Of a stretch of DNA of 64,000 bases, positions 40,433 to 51,798 are shown piece by piece. The notes under the pieces are model-generated. The model ran no database searches and was not told the origin of the DNA. It saw only the letters and a list, made by a program, of their open reading frames with translations. The stretch comes from Eleginops maclovinus. Its lineage: Eukaryota > Chordata > Actinopteri > Perciformes > Eleginopidae. The stretch is from assembly GCF_036324505.1 (NCBI RefSeq), contig NC_086366.1, positions 8,681,427 to 8,745,426 of the forward strand. Direction: 5' to 3'. Positions within the stretch are counted from its first letter, which is position 1; each line of letters opens with the position of its first letter. Made by a program: the position numbers and the translations under genes.

Positions 40433-43400
40433 CTTGAGATTTGATTCTAACAAAACACAAGCTAACAAAATGAGTTTAGGGCATAAAAAAGACGTGTTCC
40501 ATCCCTTTTACGGAATTACCAGAAAACTGACTCAAGAACAAGCCTCATAAATCAAAAGGGTTAAGTGAAGTGACTTCTAAGAGAGATCCACTTGATCTTC
40601 AAGGTGTTTTTCTTTAAAACGATACACCTCACCTATGGCGCGCTCTGCTTTCATCGCTCTCCAATCCTCTCAGAATAATTGCATGCGTAAAGATCTATAA
40701 TGTAACAGCTCGTAGTGCTCATGATAAAAGTAACAGTGTTTTATTTCTGGAGTCAAGTCTTTGTTCCAGTCAGTTTGAGCTGAAGTTGAAGCAGAGCACT
40801 GTCCTCATGATTAACGACTTACACACACACAAAGACACACACACAAACTTACAGAAACACTTAGAGAAAGAGTTAGAACCTCTACGTATCAGATACATCA
40901 CAGACATTTTAAATTACGAGGATATCTTAAATCTCTCGGTCCCTTCACTTCAATGCAGATTAGCATCCAGCACTGCAGAGTTATCACAATTTGCGCATAA
41001 ACGTACCAATAAACCCAAACATAAGAGCTACTGAAACATATGCAGGTCACATTTTACATGCTAATAAAATGTATAAACACTCATCATGTCCCACTTTAGC
41101 ACCGCCTCTGTAATCCGGCTTCCTCCCCTTTACCATTTGTTTCTGTCTCTCTGTCCCTCATGCACACACATTCTCACACCAACACATTTCTGTCCCTGGC
41201 TGTAATTAAGGCCTATAAAACATCCAATGCATAAACTTACGAGTTTACACAACAAAATGAACAGTCCTTTCATAATCCATCAACAGCACGCTGTAAATTC
41301 AGCTCTTTATCACTGAGTTTTTATTGCACTTTAATTTCTTTTCCCAACATTAATTTTAAAACAGCATGCCTATGCAATCATAACTAGCACATAGATACAT
41401 TAATGGACCTAAACTGTGTGTCGGAAATAATGTACCAGTTCATGTTGGGATTGTTTGTTTGTTTTAGATCTTTAAACTGTGTAGTCATAGCAACTGAAGA
41501 TAACAGAAGCAAACATGTCAATTTTTGCATTTTTGAAACTGTCAAAAACAAAAAACAACTGAGCTTATGCTTTACAATACTTCAGGGTTTACAGTTTGGT
41601 TTCCACCTTTGTGCAGTCACATTTGAAACTTCATTCGTCTTCAAATCTACTTTGACAAGCCAATAATCAAAATCACCTCGCCAGCTTTAGGTCATGCTTG
41701 AAAGGCTGTCGTTGCTTTTGGCTTTAAAAAATCCACCGTCTTGTCCGTGTCATTTCTCAAGTTCAAATTGGATCATCTGTCATTGGTTGTGTAGCTATAG
41801 AAACTTTAAAGTGCATCTCCGGTTATCTTAGATGAGTAAACATGAATCCGAACAGTCAAACTCCCCAGTCTGACCTGATGGCTCAGCTTATTACAGTAGA
41901 TGCAATTCTTCTATATGTGTGTGTGACTGTATGAGTGTGAGTTTCCCTGTACGTGTGAGTTGTTTATTCTCAGTGTGTGTGTAGGTTTGAGGGCGGCCAT
42001 GCAGCTGCTAAACACCTTTGTTAGTGTGTGTACAAGGATGTTTGTGTGCTGTGTGAATGTACATGTTTTGACTTTTTTGTGATATAAGTTTCAGTTAAAC
42101 ATTAGGTTAATGCCAGCATGAATAAGAGTGCATCTGCATTTGTCAGTTCACGTATCGAATATGTTTGTCAATTTGAAGTAGCCTAATCTGAGACTCACTC
42201 GCTCCTTGCTCTGTGTCCTGAGTGGGTGCAAGGAGACAGGACTCGGCACTGATTTGCTATCTTTCCCCAACAAACCGTTTAGCTTTAAGGACTTTTCCCT
42301 CTGACTGAACAAAGTTCTTATGGAAGGTGACAAGAGCATGTGGCTGGCACAAAGTGATTTCCCGTTTTACTGTCGCTTTAAAGTGATATGCTACATGTCG
42401 CAGAGTCAATTCCCCGCTACCTGTGACAGATAGAAATTGGCCAGGCTGAGGCCCTGCAAAATGGGTTTTCCAGTTGATGTGAGCGAGAGAGCACAACACA
42501 GCAAGTCACTTGGAGAGAAATCAAAATCTGTTGGAGTTTAGATTGCTCCAAACAGTAATGGTGGTCCGGTGGTTTGCTGGTACAGAGAGTGTAGAGATGC
42601 TATCTGCGTGTGCGGGTGATGTTACAAACTGGGAAAGATACATTCATTATCTCCTGGTTGTCCATGATAACCTCTTACATCCTACAGGCAAACTGTGTGT
42701 TTAGAGTTTGACCCTGGTAGAGAAGGAAAATTGGAGAGGTTGTAGGTGCTTTGGGTATTGGTTGTGTGTTTTGGTTGCTTGTGTATTTTGTGTGATCATC
42801 AGATAGGAATGCAGTTTTGGAGTAGAAACTGCTCTGAATTAGAGGAATATAATAATGATAAGGGACTGTTAAGAAAAACTTTGGAGATTTACGAGATTTT
42901 CCAGAGACTTGACAGATGGTTGCAGGAAACCATTAAATGTCTTTGCAGCTCAAAATAAAATAAAAAAGCAGACATCAGTTCCTTGACTATCATCACTTTT
43001 ATTTTAGTGTTTCTGATGTTTTAACCTGTTTGGGGGGACCAGATGGGAGCAAGGAACATTACACCCTTGCATTTAAAGTGTATTTAGTGAATTTATTTAC
43101 TTTCTTCCATCTCTGTTTTTTGTCTTTACCAACTCATGAGGGAAATATCTAGGTTTTATGTAATGAATGGTATTAATAACACAATTCTCAATTGGTTACG
43201 TTTAAATGTGTAAATTGTTCTTACATTGTCATTATTAGGATATGGTAAGCTGTTTTAAAGCTGCTGCAACCATGTCAAAACAGGCTTCAGAATGGCTCCT
43301 GATCTCTATGGGGTATTTGATTAAAAAATATGATCAATTAAAAGTTTAGTATTGTGTTTTGGCAAGTTTGAAGTAATGCACTATCAAAAACGCAGCTCAA

Positions 43401-44399
43401 TAAGAAAATAATGGTGCAAAGTAATGCAATTGGCAGTAACTAAGACATATGATGTTCGCTCTAAGAGCCTATTCAACGTTGTTTACAGGTTTGGTAAACC
43501 ATGCCCTGACCGTGGGTCAATAGCAACAACAGATTGTGTTTATGGGTCATTTCAAAAAGCCAAGCAGTGGCATTAAGTTGTTCTATAAAGACAAACGGTT
43601 AACGGGTTTCTTAAAACGCTCCTAATCCTTGTTTTTTGCTAGAGGCTAATGTTCTTCTGCTTGGTGTTAGACTTACTATAATGGCGTGGTTTCTTTCTGT
43701 ATTAAACCACAGCTGTGGTGAAATTCAGTCTCCTGCTTCTTTATATTCTCATGGCAGTTGATTATTTTAGCATCATAAGTTTTATTAGCTTTTCTCTCTC
43801 CCTCTCTCCATCCCTCTCTCGTTCTCTCTGTCTCTATAGATATTGGTTGAATAAGGGAAAAGTAGGGATACCATTTCAGAAAAACTAAGTTTTGCCTCCT
43901 GTTTCCTCTAGCTCCCTCTCATCCCCATCAGGTTTGCTTGGCATTATCTGCAGTTGAAGAGTAGCTCTGGAGGGAAACAAAATCTGCCTCTCTCTCTTCC
44001 ACCACCTGCTTTTTCATCCCTGCCACTATTCACCCTTTCTGACTGCTCTGCACATAAGGCAAGGCAATTAAAAGGGAATATGCTAGATTGTCTGTGTTTA
44101 TACAATCTCGACAAAGGTTGCCCGGGTTTTATGATAATAACGCATTGCTGGATCATTACCCGGAATCTTACCCGTGCATATCTCTCATTGTGCAGACGAG
44201 GTCTTCTGAGCGGTGGCAAATGTTCTGCCACACATGACAGGGCTAGATCCTCTAGACCGCTGTTATTGTGCTAGTTATAAATCTGTGCTGTCTTTCCTTT
44301 TGTTTCTTGCCTTTGTCTCTTCCTCTCTCAATTCCTGCCCTCCTTTTCTAAGCATGTGTTACTGCCAAGTTTCGACAAAAGGCTTCAATTGTAGGCACT
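40433..44399. other. Non-coding intronic sequence
   Basis: No exon recognised. A strong pyrimidine tract ending in CTCTATAG at about 43795-43842 looks like a cryptic 3' splice acceptor, but the frames after it are not protein-like. Confidence 0.5.
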
Positions 44400-44710
44400 C
44401 AAGGGAAAACTATTATTAATTAATTATGAGTGTTGAAAAGTAATGTATCGACATACTGTTAAATTGCATGTTTATGAACAGGAATAGATTATCGAGCCAA
44501 ATTGCTAATTATTAACTGCAAATGATGCAAATTAAATTAGCCCATTACCATCTGTTGCTGTGAAAATAATGCTCAATAAGTATGACCATTTGACTATTTT
44601 ATTGAAGTGATAGCGTGATTATAGATCCACATTTTATTATAGTAATTTACAATTGATGAGTGAATTATTTTTATCAGTCTGATAGTAATTATACATAATT
44701 TTACTTTTCT
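44400..44710. promoter_or_regulatory. AT-rich stretch dense in homeodomain/POU-type motifs (candidate enhancer)
   Basis: Contains ATTAATTAATTA (about 44413), GCTAATTATTAA, an octamer-like ATGCAAAT followed by TAAATTAG (about 44526-44540), GTAATTTACAATTGATGAG and AGTAATTATACATAATT. No transposon signature. It has the texture of conserved non-coding DNA often seen in introns of neural adhesion genes. This is inference only, and AT-rich DNA produces such motifs by chance. Confidence 0.3.
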
Positions 44711-44903
44711 GTTTGTCTGATCTGTTGCATTAGTGTCCTAACAGTAAAGTGGCAAGGTGCTAAAAAGACAAGCCTCCTTTTTTTTTTCTTAGGGTGTGCT
44801 ATTAAACAGTTATTTAGGTCAAAGATAAGATAATAATTTATGTGGATTCATTCATGAGCACTCTGCTAAGACTAATTGATGGTCTTAAAATGATCATTAC
44901 TTC

Positions 44904-44960
44904 GCGGCAAGGAGTTTTACTGCAGAATTTAATAGCACTTTTAGGGCTGTGCCTTGCCGC
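44904..44960. repeat. Inverted repeat GCGGCAAGG / CCTTGCCGC
   Basis: Perfect 9-bp arms at 44904-44912 and 44952-44960 with a 39-nt loop, GC-rich arms in AT-rich surroundings. Confidence 0.7.
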
Positions 44961-47715
44961 ATGAATAAGTTAATGAATGAATGAATCAATGGATTTGCCC
45001 GTCATTATCACCATGTATTGTGATCTTGATGAGATCGCACTCTAAAAGCCTGAAATGTTCTGCAACACCTCTCCTGTTATGAGCGATCGTGTTAGGGCAC
45101 TGTGGAGACTGAGATCAACATCTACTGTACATGACAACGTCCATTAGGCTTATGGTTTCCTTGTCCTTTGATCAGTCGAGAGATGCAAACTCAGCATAAA
45201 GTCAGTTATTAAAGATCATTTAAGGAGCATCACATGGAACTGACCGAGTCAAATCCTTTTACACTGAAGCCTTGTGTGGCATGCAGTGGTTGTTATCATT
45301 GGTTAGCCTTGTAGGCTCAAGGGAACACTTGAAGCGATGAGTTATCCTTGGGGCTAAGTGCTTTTCAAAAACCGCAGGGGGATTCATGAGTTCATAGCGC
45401 GATTTAAAAAGGCTATGTAAAGTAGTACAGTGTTAAACCCCTTTAGTAAAAGTAGATGTTGTAACGTTGGAATTTTGACGTGTTCTATTGTTGCTATGGC
45501 TACTCCATCAATTGATATTGCAGTCTTAACAACAGGAGGTCAGTATTTTATTCTTCCACACAGGCAATTTTGTTTAAAGGATGCACCAAAATAAACTAAG
45601 TGAATATGTGGCTGTGCTTTGTTTGTGAATACTGGAGTTGTTAAGGCTTGTATGGCCTGACAAATCTCTCTTCAGAATGCAGTGAAAAGATCGCACTCAA
45701 AGCTCCACTGTCGTCCCCTGTGGCGTGGACAGTGTGTTCACTTGACAGCAAGAAAGTGCAAACCAGCTGCAAAGCAACCCATTAGAATCCAAGGAATTGT
45801 GTTAAGATATTGTATTCATATTTCTGTTAATTTAATAGTAAACATGCATTATTTTTCATCATTGAGGTCTTGCTTTGACACAGTTGTAGTTATTTCACTT
45901 TTCCGTGTTTTTTTTTTGTTGTTGTTTTTATCGGTGCTCTTAACGCTGATTGGAATTGTATTCAGCAACATTTGTGAGTTTTAAACTCTCAATTAATAAA
46001 GATATGTATTTATTTTCTCTATTCTTAAGCCTCAAATTGATAGATAAAAGCTTTAGAGTAAGATACACCATTACTTTAACTGGCAGTCTCTTGCCTTTGA
46101 GACAAGCCCCTGTATTAAATTTGCATTAGACTCAAAATGTTGACATTTAAATGACAGAGACTGTTTTCCTTACTTTATGTAAGATTTCACATACAGTAGC
46201 TGTCAACCTTTAAGTGTCTTCCGCTGCGGAGGAAGGAGAATTTGCTATTCCTTCCCTGGCAAAAAAGAACAGAAGACCTTTCCGGCCTTCTCATTTAACA
46301 TGACAGCTGTCAGTCCTGTATTTGATATGCCGTCCCCTGTACTGCAGCTGGCCAACCTTTTAAGTCGTCCCACAAGACTGAACGCTGTATAGTTGTCAAA
46401 CCAGATCCCTCAAAACCCCACTCATAACGCTGTGTGTGAGTCTGGGAGGGAGAGATTCTAATTAGTCGAAGAGGGTATAAAAGCATATTCTGAAACGGGA
46501 AATGATGATGGAACAGCCTGCACCCGAAGCTCTGATTTGCACTAAATTTATGTACAACACATCTTCATTTCAAAGTGTTATCTTTGAGATAAAAAATAAT
46601 AGTGTGAGGGAGAAAAAGGTAAAGCTATTGGCTTACATTTATGTGATTTTACGGCTTTGCTAAAGCTTTACTGGATGCAAGTGGAATCTATGTTGTTGAG
46701 ATATACTGTTGTGCAGGTCTCAGTAGTTTTACTTTGTACAATATCATAGCTTCCGCAACACATTATCAGTCGCTTCCCAGAAACACAACAACAACCACTT
46801 CAAATAAGCCCCTTTCATTTCAGACGGAATGCTGCATTTGGTTTTGCAGCCCAAAAACTTGCAGTCTGGTCTGAAGTATTTAGCACATTTAGCACTTGTA
46901 TATATATATTTTTTCTATTTTGCCTCTGCTTTACTTCAGTGGCCCTCATCATCAACTGATTCACCTCCTGTAATGCACTAAAGCAGAACACAGTGATGGA
47001 TCTCATCACAGGTAAATGTGCGCTGTGGAGAAATTATGTAGTAATTCCACAGTGTAACATTTAGAGACCAGACCTTGTGTAACACCATGTCGTAACAGGT
47101 TGTGTTGACAACAACGTAACTTTAAGACATTAATGGGTGGTAAAGGTCGAAACTTCGAAGCCGTAATTGTGGAGCAATGAGAATCATTTTCATCTGTAAG
47201 TGGCAGGTAGCTTACATTAGAAATAATATAGCTCTACCGAAACTTACTTACTCATAGTCAGCACAAGACAGCTAAATTGGCAGTAGGCCTATATGTATAG
47301 CTACTATAGCCTATATTGTATGACAGACTGCTACGCTGTATTTCAATAAAATTACCATATAATAAAATGTAATAAAACGGATTATGGGAGCAGTTTTTGT
47401 GCAAAAATGCAACTAAAAAGGTGTATATATTTAATAAAACATCATGGTTTTTGCTTCAAATTGAGAAATCTGTAATGTCATTAAAGGTATGGACATATTT
47501 TAATAAGTCATCTTTCACGGGTCACATACACTGGTCTCCTGGGGAGAAAACTCATTTTTGTTTGACCCACCCATCATCTGGGAGATACTCCTTTTGCTGA
47601 CTTAATCAGCAAAGTATAATTCTTATGTCAAAAACATATGGGGAGAAATTATTCGTAATGATAACACAGCTACAATTGTACGACAATTATGCTATACAGT
47701 CAGACCACAGTCTTA
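44961..47715. other. Non-coding intronic sequence
   Basis: No exon, RNA gene or transposon end recognised. Four (ATGA)-like repeats near 44975-44990 and a short TATATATA at about 46898. Confidence 0.5.
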
Positions 47716-48301
47716 CGGCCCGTACACACGATTCTGTTGGGTTGACGTCAAGAGTTGCGGAACTGCATTGTGGTTCCGTTGTGTCGCATCGGCTCCGTTG
47801 CCAGCGGTGAAAGTTGAGAAAAGTTCAACTTTTCGAGCGTCGACAGAAGCGCCACCCAATCAAATCCCGCCTTATTCAAATATGCCAGTACAGTGCTAGC
47901 CAATCAAACCGCGTGTATGTAAATATGCTGGGAAAGCCATAACGCAGCTCATTTCCTCGTTTTCCCCAAAAATGGACGAAAAAGTTATAATAACTGTAGG
48001 GAATCACCCGGTCTTGTACGACCAGTTCCTGTATACATACAGGGAAACAAACAGGAGGAACCAGGCATGGAGAGAGGTGGCAGAGACAGTGGGTGAAACT
48101 GTTATGTATTCGCCTGTTTGGGGAATTTATATCCAGTGTACTTCGTTTTAACATTGAATGGACAGCGAACTCTAGAAAGCGGCCTTTTTTGCTTTGAGTT
48201 TCCGGAGGTGAGAGATTAATATGATTGGTTGTCGGTCGCGTTAACCCCAAGCACCAGATACACCCTCCGGCAAGCGTCAACGGAACAGTGTGGACGCTGC
48301 G
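47716..48301. mobile_element. PIF/Harbinger-like element (586 bp), TTA target duplication
   Basis: Seen: left end CGGCCCGTACACACGATTCT and right end (reverse complement) CGCAGCGTCCACACTGTTCC pair as imperfect inverted repeats, both leading to GTTGACG. TTA flanks each end (47713-47715 and 48302-48304). Known: 3-bp TTA/TAA duplications are diagnostic of PIF/Harbinger, whose second gene encodes a Myb/MADF-type DNA-binding protein. The element contains a MADF-like mini-ORF but no DDE transposase, so it is non-autonomous. Confidence 0.8.
47972..48151 (+). pseudogene. MADF-like mini-ORF (59 codons) in the Harbinger-like element
   Basis: The ATG is at 47972 and TAA at 48149-48151. The frame opens with MDEKVIITVGNHPVLYDQF, then a YRETNRRNQAWREVAETVG segment. 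The H-P-x-L-Y-D motif followed by R-x-x-AW-x-x-V-A is the pattern of a MADF DNA-binding domain start (about residues 5-45). After residue 44 the sequence loses the family pattern and soon stops; normal MADF domains run about 80-90 residues and the full proteins are longer. It is probably a truncated second-ORF relic kept by recent amplification of the MITE, though a small peptide product is not excluded. Confidence 0.6.
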
Positions 48302-49358
48302 TTAAGGGGAATACTAAAAGGCAGACGAAAAGGAGAATGAGCAAAGATTGGGTGAAGAAGAGGTAACGAAAGAAGATGGATAGACCAAGAATGAATGGAG
48401 AAGACAGAAAGGGAAGGGAAAAGACAAAAAGGTAAAAAGCTGCATACAAAGAGATGGAAAAGAGAATGAGAGCGACAAAAGGGAAGTTATGGTAAAGGGA
48501 GAAGGCAAAGTACATCTCCTAAGATTTAATAGCAGCATCCTGCCCTTGCCATAGATCCTCCTGCCTATGACTCAATGAGGCACCATCTGTCCAAAGCCTG
48601 TCACATGCAACCACCCCTCCTTCCACTGTAACCCTGCTTAAAAACAACACAGAAGAGGGGAAGAGGAAATTTTGCAGGAGTTGTGGCATTGGCTTTCAAC
48701 TGAGGATGGGTTAAAGTGAAGACTGACAGCTGAAGAGTCAGGGCTCCTGTGCTGCTGACCTGTGCAGTATCAACTGTGATCAGCAGTTAGATGTTGGTGT
48801 TTACTTTCTGCTTTCGCTCTCCTATACTGGCCGGACGACAGAAGAAATTCTAAACCCTTCACTTCACAGCAACCCGAAGCACACTTCTGATTCAAGTGGC
48901 TTCTTAAACATGAAACTCTGAGAAATGGTTCTGCCTACTGGCAAAACATCAGCAGTGAAATGACACGTGTTCCAAGCATTTTCGCATCAAACAATCCAAA
49001 TTACTCAGTTGTTTGTTACCATTTATGAGGAATAATTTCACCCTTGGTCTCCTGGCCAAGTCTCAGAACAATCATTCCTGCCTGATTAATGGCTTGCTCT
49101 AAGCACTGATGCATGCCAAGAAAGATGGAGGGGTTTCATGGTGGGAGAATTATATGAGGATTTGTGGCTAGCTGGGGGCTTTGAAGCGGGGAGGATAAAT
49201 CGACTGAGCAATAAAGGTTACTAAAGTCTATTCTGATGCTATTGCGTCACCAGGGATTTCCCTCCAGCGTTAGGGGAGGGTGGGATGAGTTTCACTGACT
49301 GAAGTGATTATAGCGACTGAAGGCAGGCCTTGTAGAAGTTAAAGGGTTAAACAGCATT
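48302..49358. other. Non-coding intronic sequence, purine-rich at left
   Basis: The first ~200 bp (48305-48500) are strongly purine-rich on the + strand (GAAGAAGAGG, AGGGAAGGGAAAAGAC). The rest is ordinary intron with no recognised feature. Confidence 0.5.
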
Positions 49359-49366
49359 GTTGTCTA
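49359..49366 (+). repeat. Left target-site duplication of the hAT element (GTTGTCTA)
   Basis: Identical to 51791-51798. Confidence 0.95.
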
Positions 49367-49565
49367 CAGGGTGCGATTTGACAAAAAAACAAAGGGGGGG
49401 ATGTTTTTTATTTTTTATTCATAGACAAGAACATTGGACTTTTAACTTGCATAGGGAGAAAAAAACGCAAAAGGTAGGCTATATATATACACCTGTTCAC
49501 TAAATAATTCACTAAAATAGCAAAACGTGCTGTCAACAATTCAGGGACAGGTCTGGAAAACTAGA

Positions 49566-49922
49566 CTAGGTAAACAGTCGGCTCTGGTGACGAATTTGTG
49601 GTGGCTTTTTCGGTTTTCCTGTCGGGGCATTGTCTGCAGCATTTCGGCCCTCTTTTATCCACAATTCTGCAAATGTGTGCGCAGGAAAGGATGCCACCTC
49701 TGGACCATTGACACCAATGAACAGTAGGCCATTCAAAGTGGAGACGTGCATTCTGTTTCGTTCTTCCGTGAGGATGTGGTTCATCGCACTAAAGCCACGC
49801 TCGCACTCAGCCGTTGACACAGGGAGCGTGGAGACAGCGATGAGCACTTTTTTCAAAGTCTCCCCAGTGACACCATTGCATTTCAGTTCATGAAATTCTT
49901 TGAGGAGTGTGGGCATATTTGT
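49566..49922 (-). pseudogene. hAT transposase, C-terminal dimerisation domain (separated by nested MITE)
   Basis: The frame contains LPVSTAECERGFSAMNHI, the hallmark of the hAT C-terminal dimerisation domain, followed by NGLLFIGVNGPEVASF and a stop at 49566. Upstream on the minus strand the frame runs open through the nested element's target duplication. Past the insertion it continues at about 50561-50650 as NWPSDEDERLLYGDDK and LLTIHKSLAIAD. So this is the end of the transposase at 50645-51490, cut off by the MITE and by one frame change. No Met here is a real start. Confidence 0.85.
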
Positions 49923-49930
49923 GTCTGCTA

Positions 49931-50552
49931 TAGGGCTGTCAATTTCCTCTATTATCCCATTCGAATTTCATTCATTATTATTTTTTTAAATTCGAATTAT
50001 ATTCGAATATTTAATGGTCAATTTTGACTTATTAATATGTACTATTTATCTATCTACACACACTGTAAAAACGGGCTTATGAATTGCCACTGCCACTATG
50101 ACATCGTAGTTGACTTGTTTTACATTATGTCCACTAGAGGGCATTTCAGTATTACTAATAAACATGTAATTACCAGGTGATAGCTGTCTTGCTAAGTAAA
50201 TAAGGATAAAGCTTAGACACAAAATGAATAAAGTTGTCAACTTTAATGAACATTGTCAACAGTTCTCTTCTCGTATGAAACAGAATAACAGTAAGTGCGC
50301 TGTTTAAGTGCACACACATTACTTCTAAAATTGGCAGGAGTGGTGATCTCCGTCTCCGCACCGCTGGCCGCCATTTTTAGATTGTGCATTAAGAGTGACA
50401 AGCGATTTGTTAGGCCTATCACACCTTCGCTAAAGATAGTCAACAATTAAAAAAAAAAACCCATTCGAATTCTAATTTTTACATTCGATTAGTATTCATT
50501 TTTTACAAATTCGAATTACATTCGAATACCGAAATTCGTTCCAACAGCCCTA
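49931..50552. mobile_element. hAT-type MITE nested inside the larger hAT (622 bp)
   Basis: Seen: left end TAGGGCTGTCAATTTCC and right end (reverse complement) TAGGGCTGTTGGAACGA share TAGGGCTGT. A perfect 8-bp duplication GTCTGCTA flanks it at 49923-49930 and 50553-50560. Subterminal regions at both ends are packed with ATTCGAAT palindromes (around 49962-50012 and 50461-50530). There is no coding sequence. Known: TAGGGCTGT ends with 8-bp duplications fit non-autonomous hAT families of fish. Confidence 0.93.
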
Positions 50553-50644
50553 GTCTGCTATAGCAAGGCTTTTATGAATGGTCAGAAGTTTGTCATCCCC
50601 ATAAAGCAACCGTTCATCTTCATCGGAGGGCCAATTTGAGGGGT

Positions 50645-51490
50645 TCAGCGCAAGGAGATGAAAAAACGCTCACGAAAGGTCTCTGCCTTCCGCTGTTCTC
50701 CGTCACTCGGCTGAGACACATTAACCCCCTTAAATGTTTGCTTACTGCCCAATTCCTCCTTCAGACATCGTATGTTCACTCCATCGGCATTCCTCATAGC
50801 CCTCAGTGTCCGCACGGCAACGCCCACCTCAGCAGTAGCGGTGATTGCTGTGGCATCTCGTCTCTGAAGAAAGAGGGACAGGGCCTGCATCGTTTCGAGC
50901 GCGTCTTTTACGAATGCCATCTCCACCACGAAAAGCCACTGAGTCATCTTAGCTTGCATTCCCTTACATTTGGCCCTGTCTTTGGTTGATCGTGATGTGT
51001 CTTCGGCCAGTGACGCGAAGAGTTTGACCAGGGCTGGATAGCTTTGCCAAAGAGCCGTCACAGATGTGCAAGACGAGGATAGCCAGCGCACGTCAAACAC
51101 CCTTCCTATCCTGCGAGCTTGCATCTCCAAATTGGAAGCGACAAGCTCTAGCTCTCGCATGTTCTTTGGACTTTGAGAGAAGATGGCGTACAGGGAGTCG
51201 GAACAAGCTTGGCACTTGACTGACCCGTCTGTGCTGACAGCTAGCCACTCACGACCCTCTCTCCATTTAGCAAAGCGCCCCGGCTCAATGCACCCTCCTA
51301 CCACATGCGTTTCAGAGTCGCTAGCAACATCGGCGTTTCTTTCATCAAGTGGCTGGGAATCGTCCTGCAGGCCTACATGAACGCCAACCTCCAGCGAATT
51401 TCTTGCGCTATCACTCTCAGGTGTTAATTTCGTTGTTTTATTATTTGGTCCCGTAAAGTAGGACGATATGCTGCTCTGAACGCGTTTCAT
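50645..51490 (-). pseudogene. hAT transposase, N-terminal and central part (broken)
   Basis: I choose the Met at 51488-51490 (MKRVQSSISSYF), as related hAT transposases typically start MKR followed by a short F-rich motif; 13 codons upstream are also open. A TTF-type zinc-finger-like segment follows (about residues 75-105: KWREGREWLAV, then C-Q-A-C). A jump leads to FSQSPKNMRELE, RVFDVRWLSSS and LWQSYPALVKLFASL, typical of the C-terminal half of the catalytic region. The stretch normally between finger and FSQSPK, with much of the DDE core, is missing, so an internal deletion is inferred. The frame ends at TGA (50645); the downstream continuation is in another frame, so there is also an indel. 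Non-functional. Confidence 0.85.
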
Positions 51491-51790
51491 GTTTGCATCA
51501 GTGCTGTTTTTCCTGCAAAGTTCCCGCACTAAAATGTTACAATGTTTTTGTTTTCGATGACGTTCCGAAATATGCGCAGTCTGCCAGAAGGCTGCTGAAT
51601 AGCCTACTCTGACACTGAAGATCGTTAGATTTCAAGAGTTTAAGTAGTCTAGCAGTTAAGTTGCATTCATCGCTATCAAGGGGGGGAAATCCTTGTCCCC
51701 ACCGGAGATAAAAATAATTTAGCAGAGGTAGGGATAGGAAAACCAGAGGGGGGGAAATCCTCACCATCCCCCCCTACAAATCGCACCCTG

Positions 51791-51798
51791 GTTGTCTA
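51791..51798 (+). repeat. Right target-site duplication of the hAT element (GTTGTCTA)
   Basis: Identical to 49359-49366. Confidence 0.95.

Larger units (their letters stand above)
49367..51790 (-). mobile_element. hAT transposon with perfect TIRs and 8-bp target duplication (2,424 bp)
   Basis: Seen: perfect 14-bp terminal inverted repeats CAGGGTGCGATTTG at 49367-49380 and 51777-51790 (reverse complement). A perfect 8-bp direct duplication GTTGTCTA flanks it at 49359-49366 and 51791-51798. G-run/CCCC subterminal sequence lies at both ends. The interior encodes pieces of a hAT transposase on the minus strand. Known: 8-bp duplications and CA-G-type ends define hAT. The identical TIRs and TSD suggest a fairly young insertion. 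It contains a second nested element at 49931-50552. Confidence 0.95.

Noticed and set aside
43795..43842. Strong polypyrimidine tract ending in AG, like a 3' splice site
   Set aside because: Sequence after it has no protein-like frame or good donor; CT-rich runs are common here.
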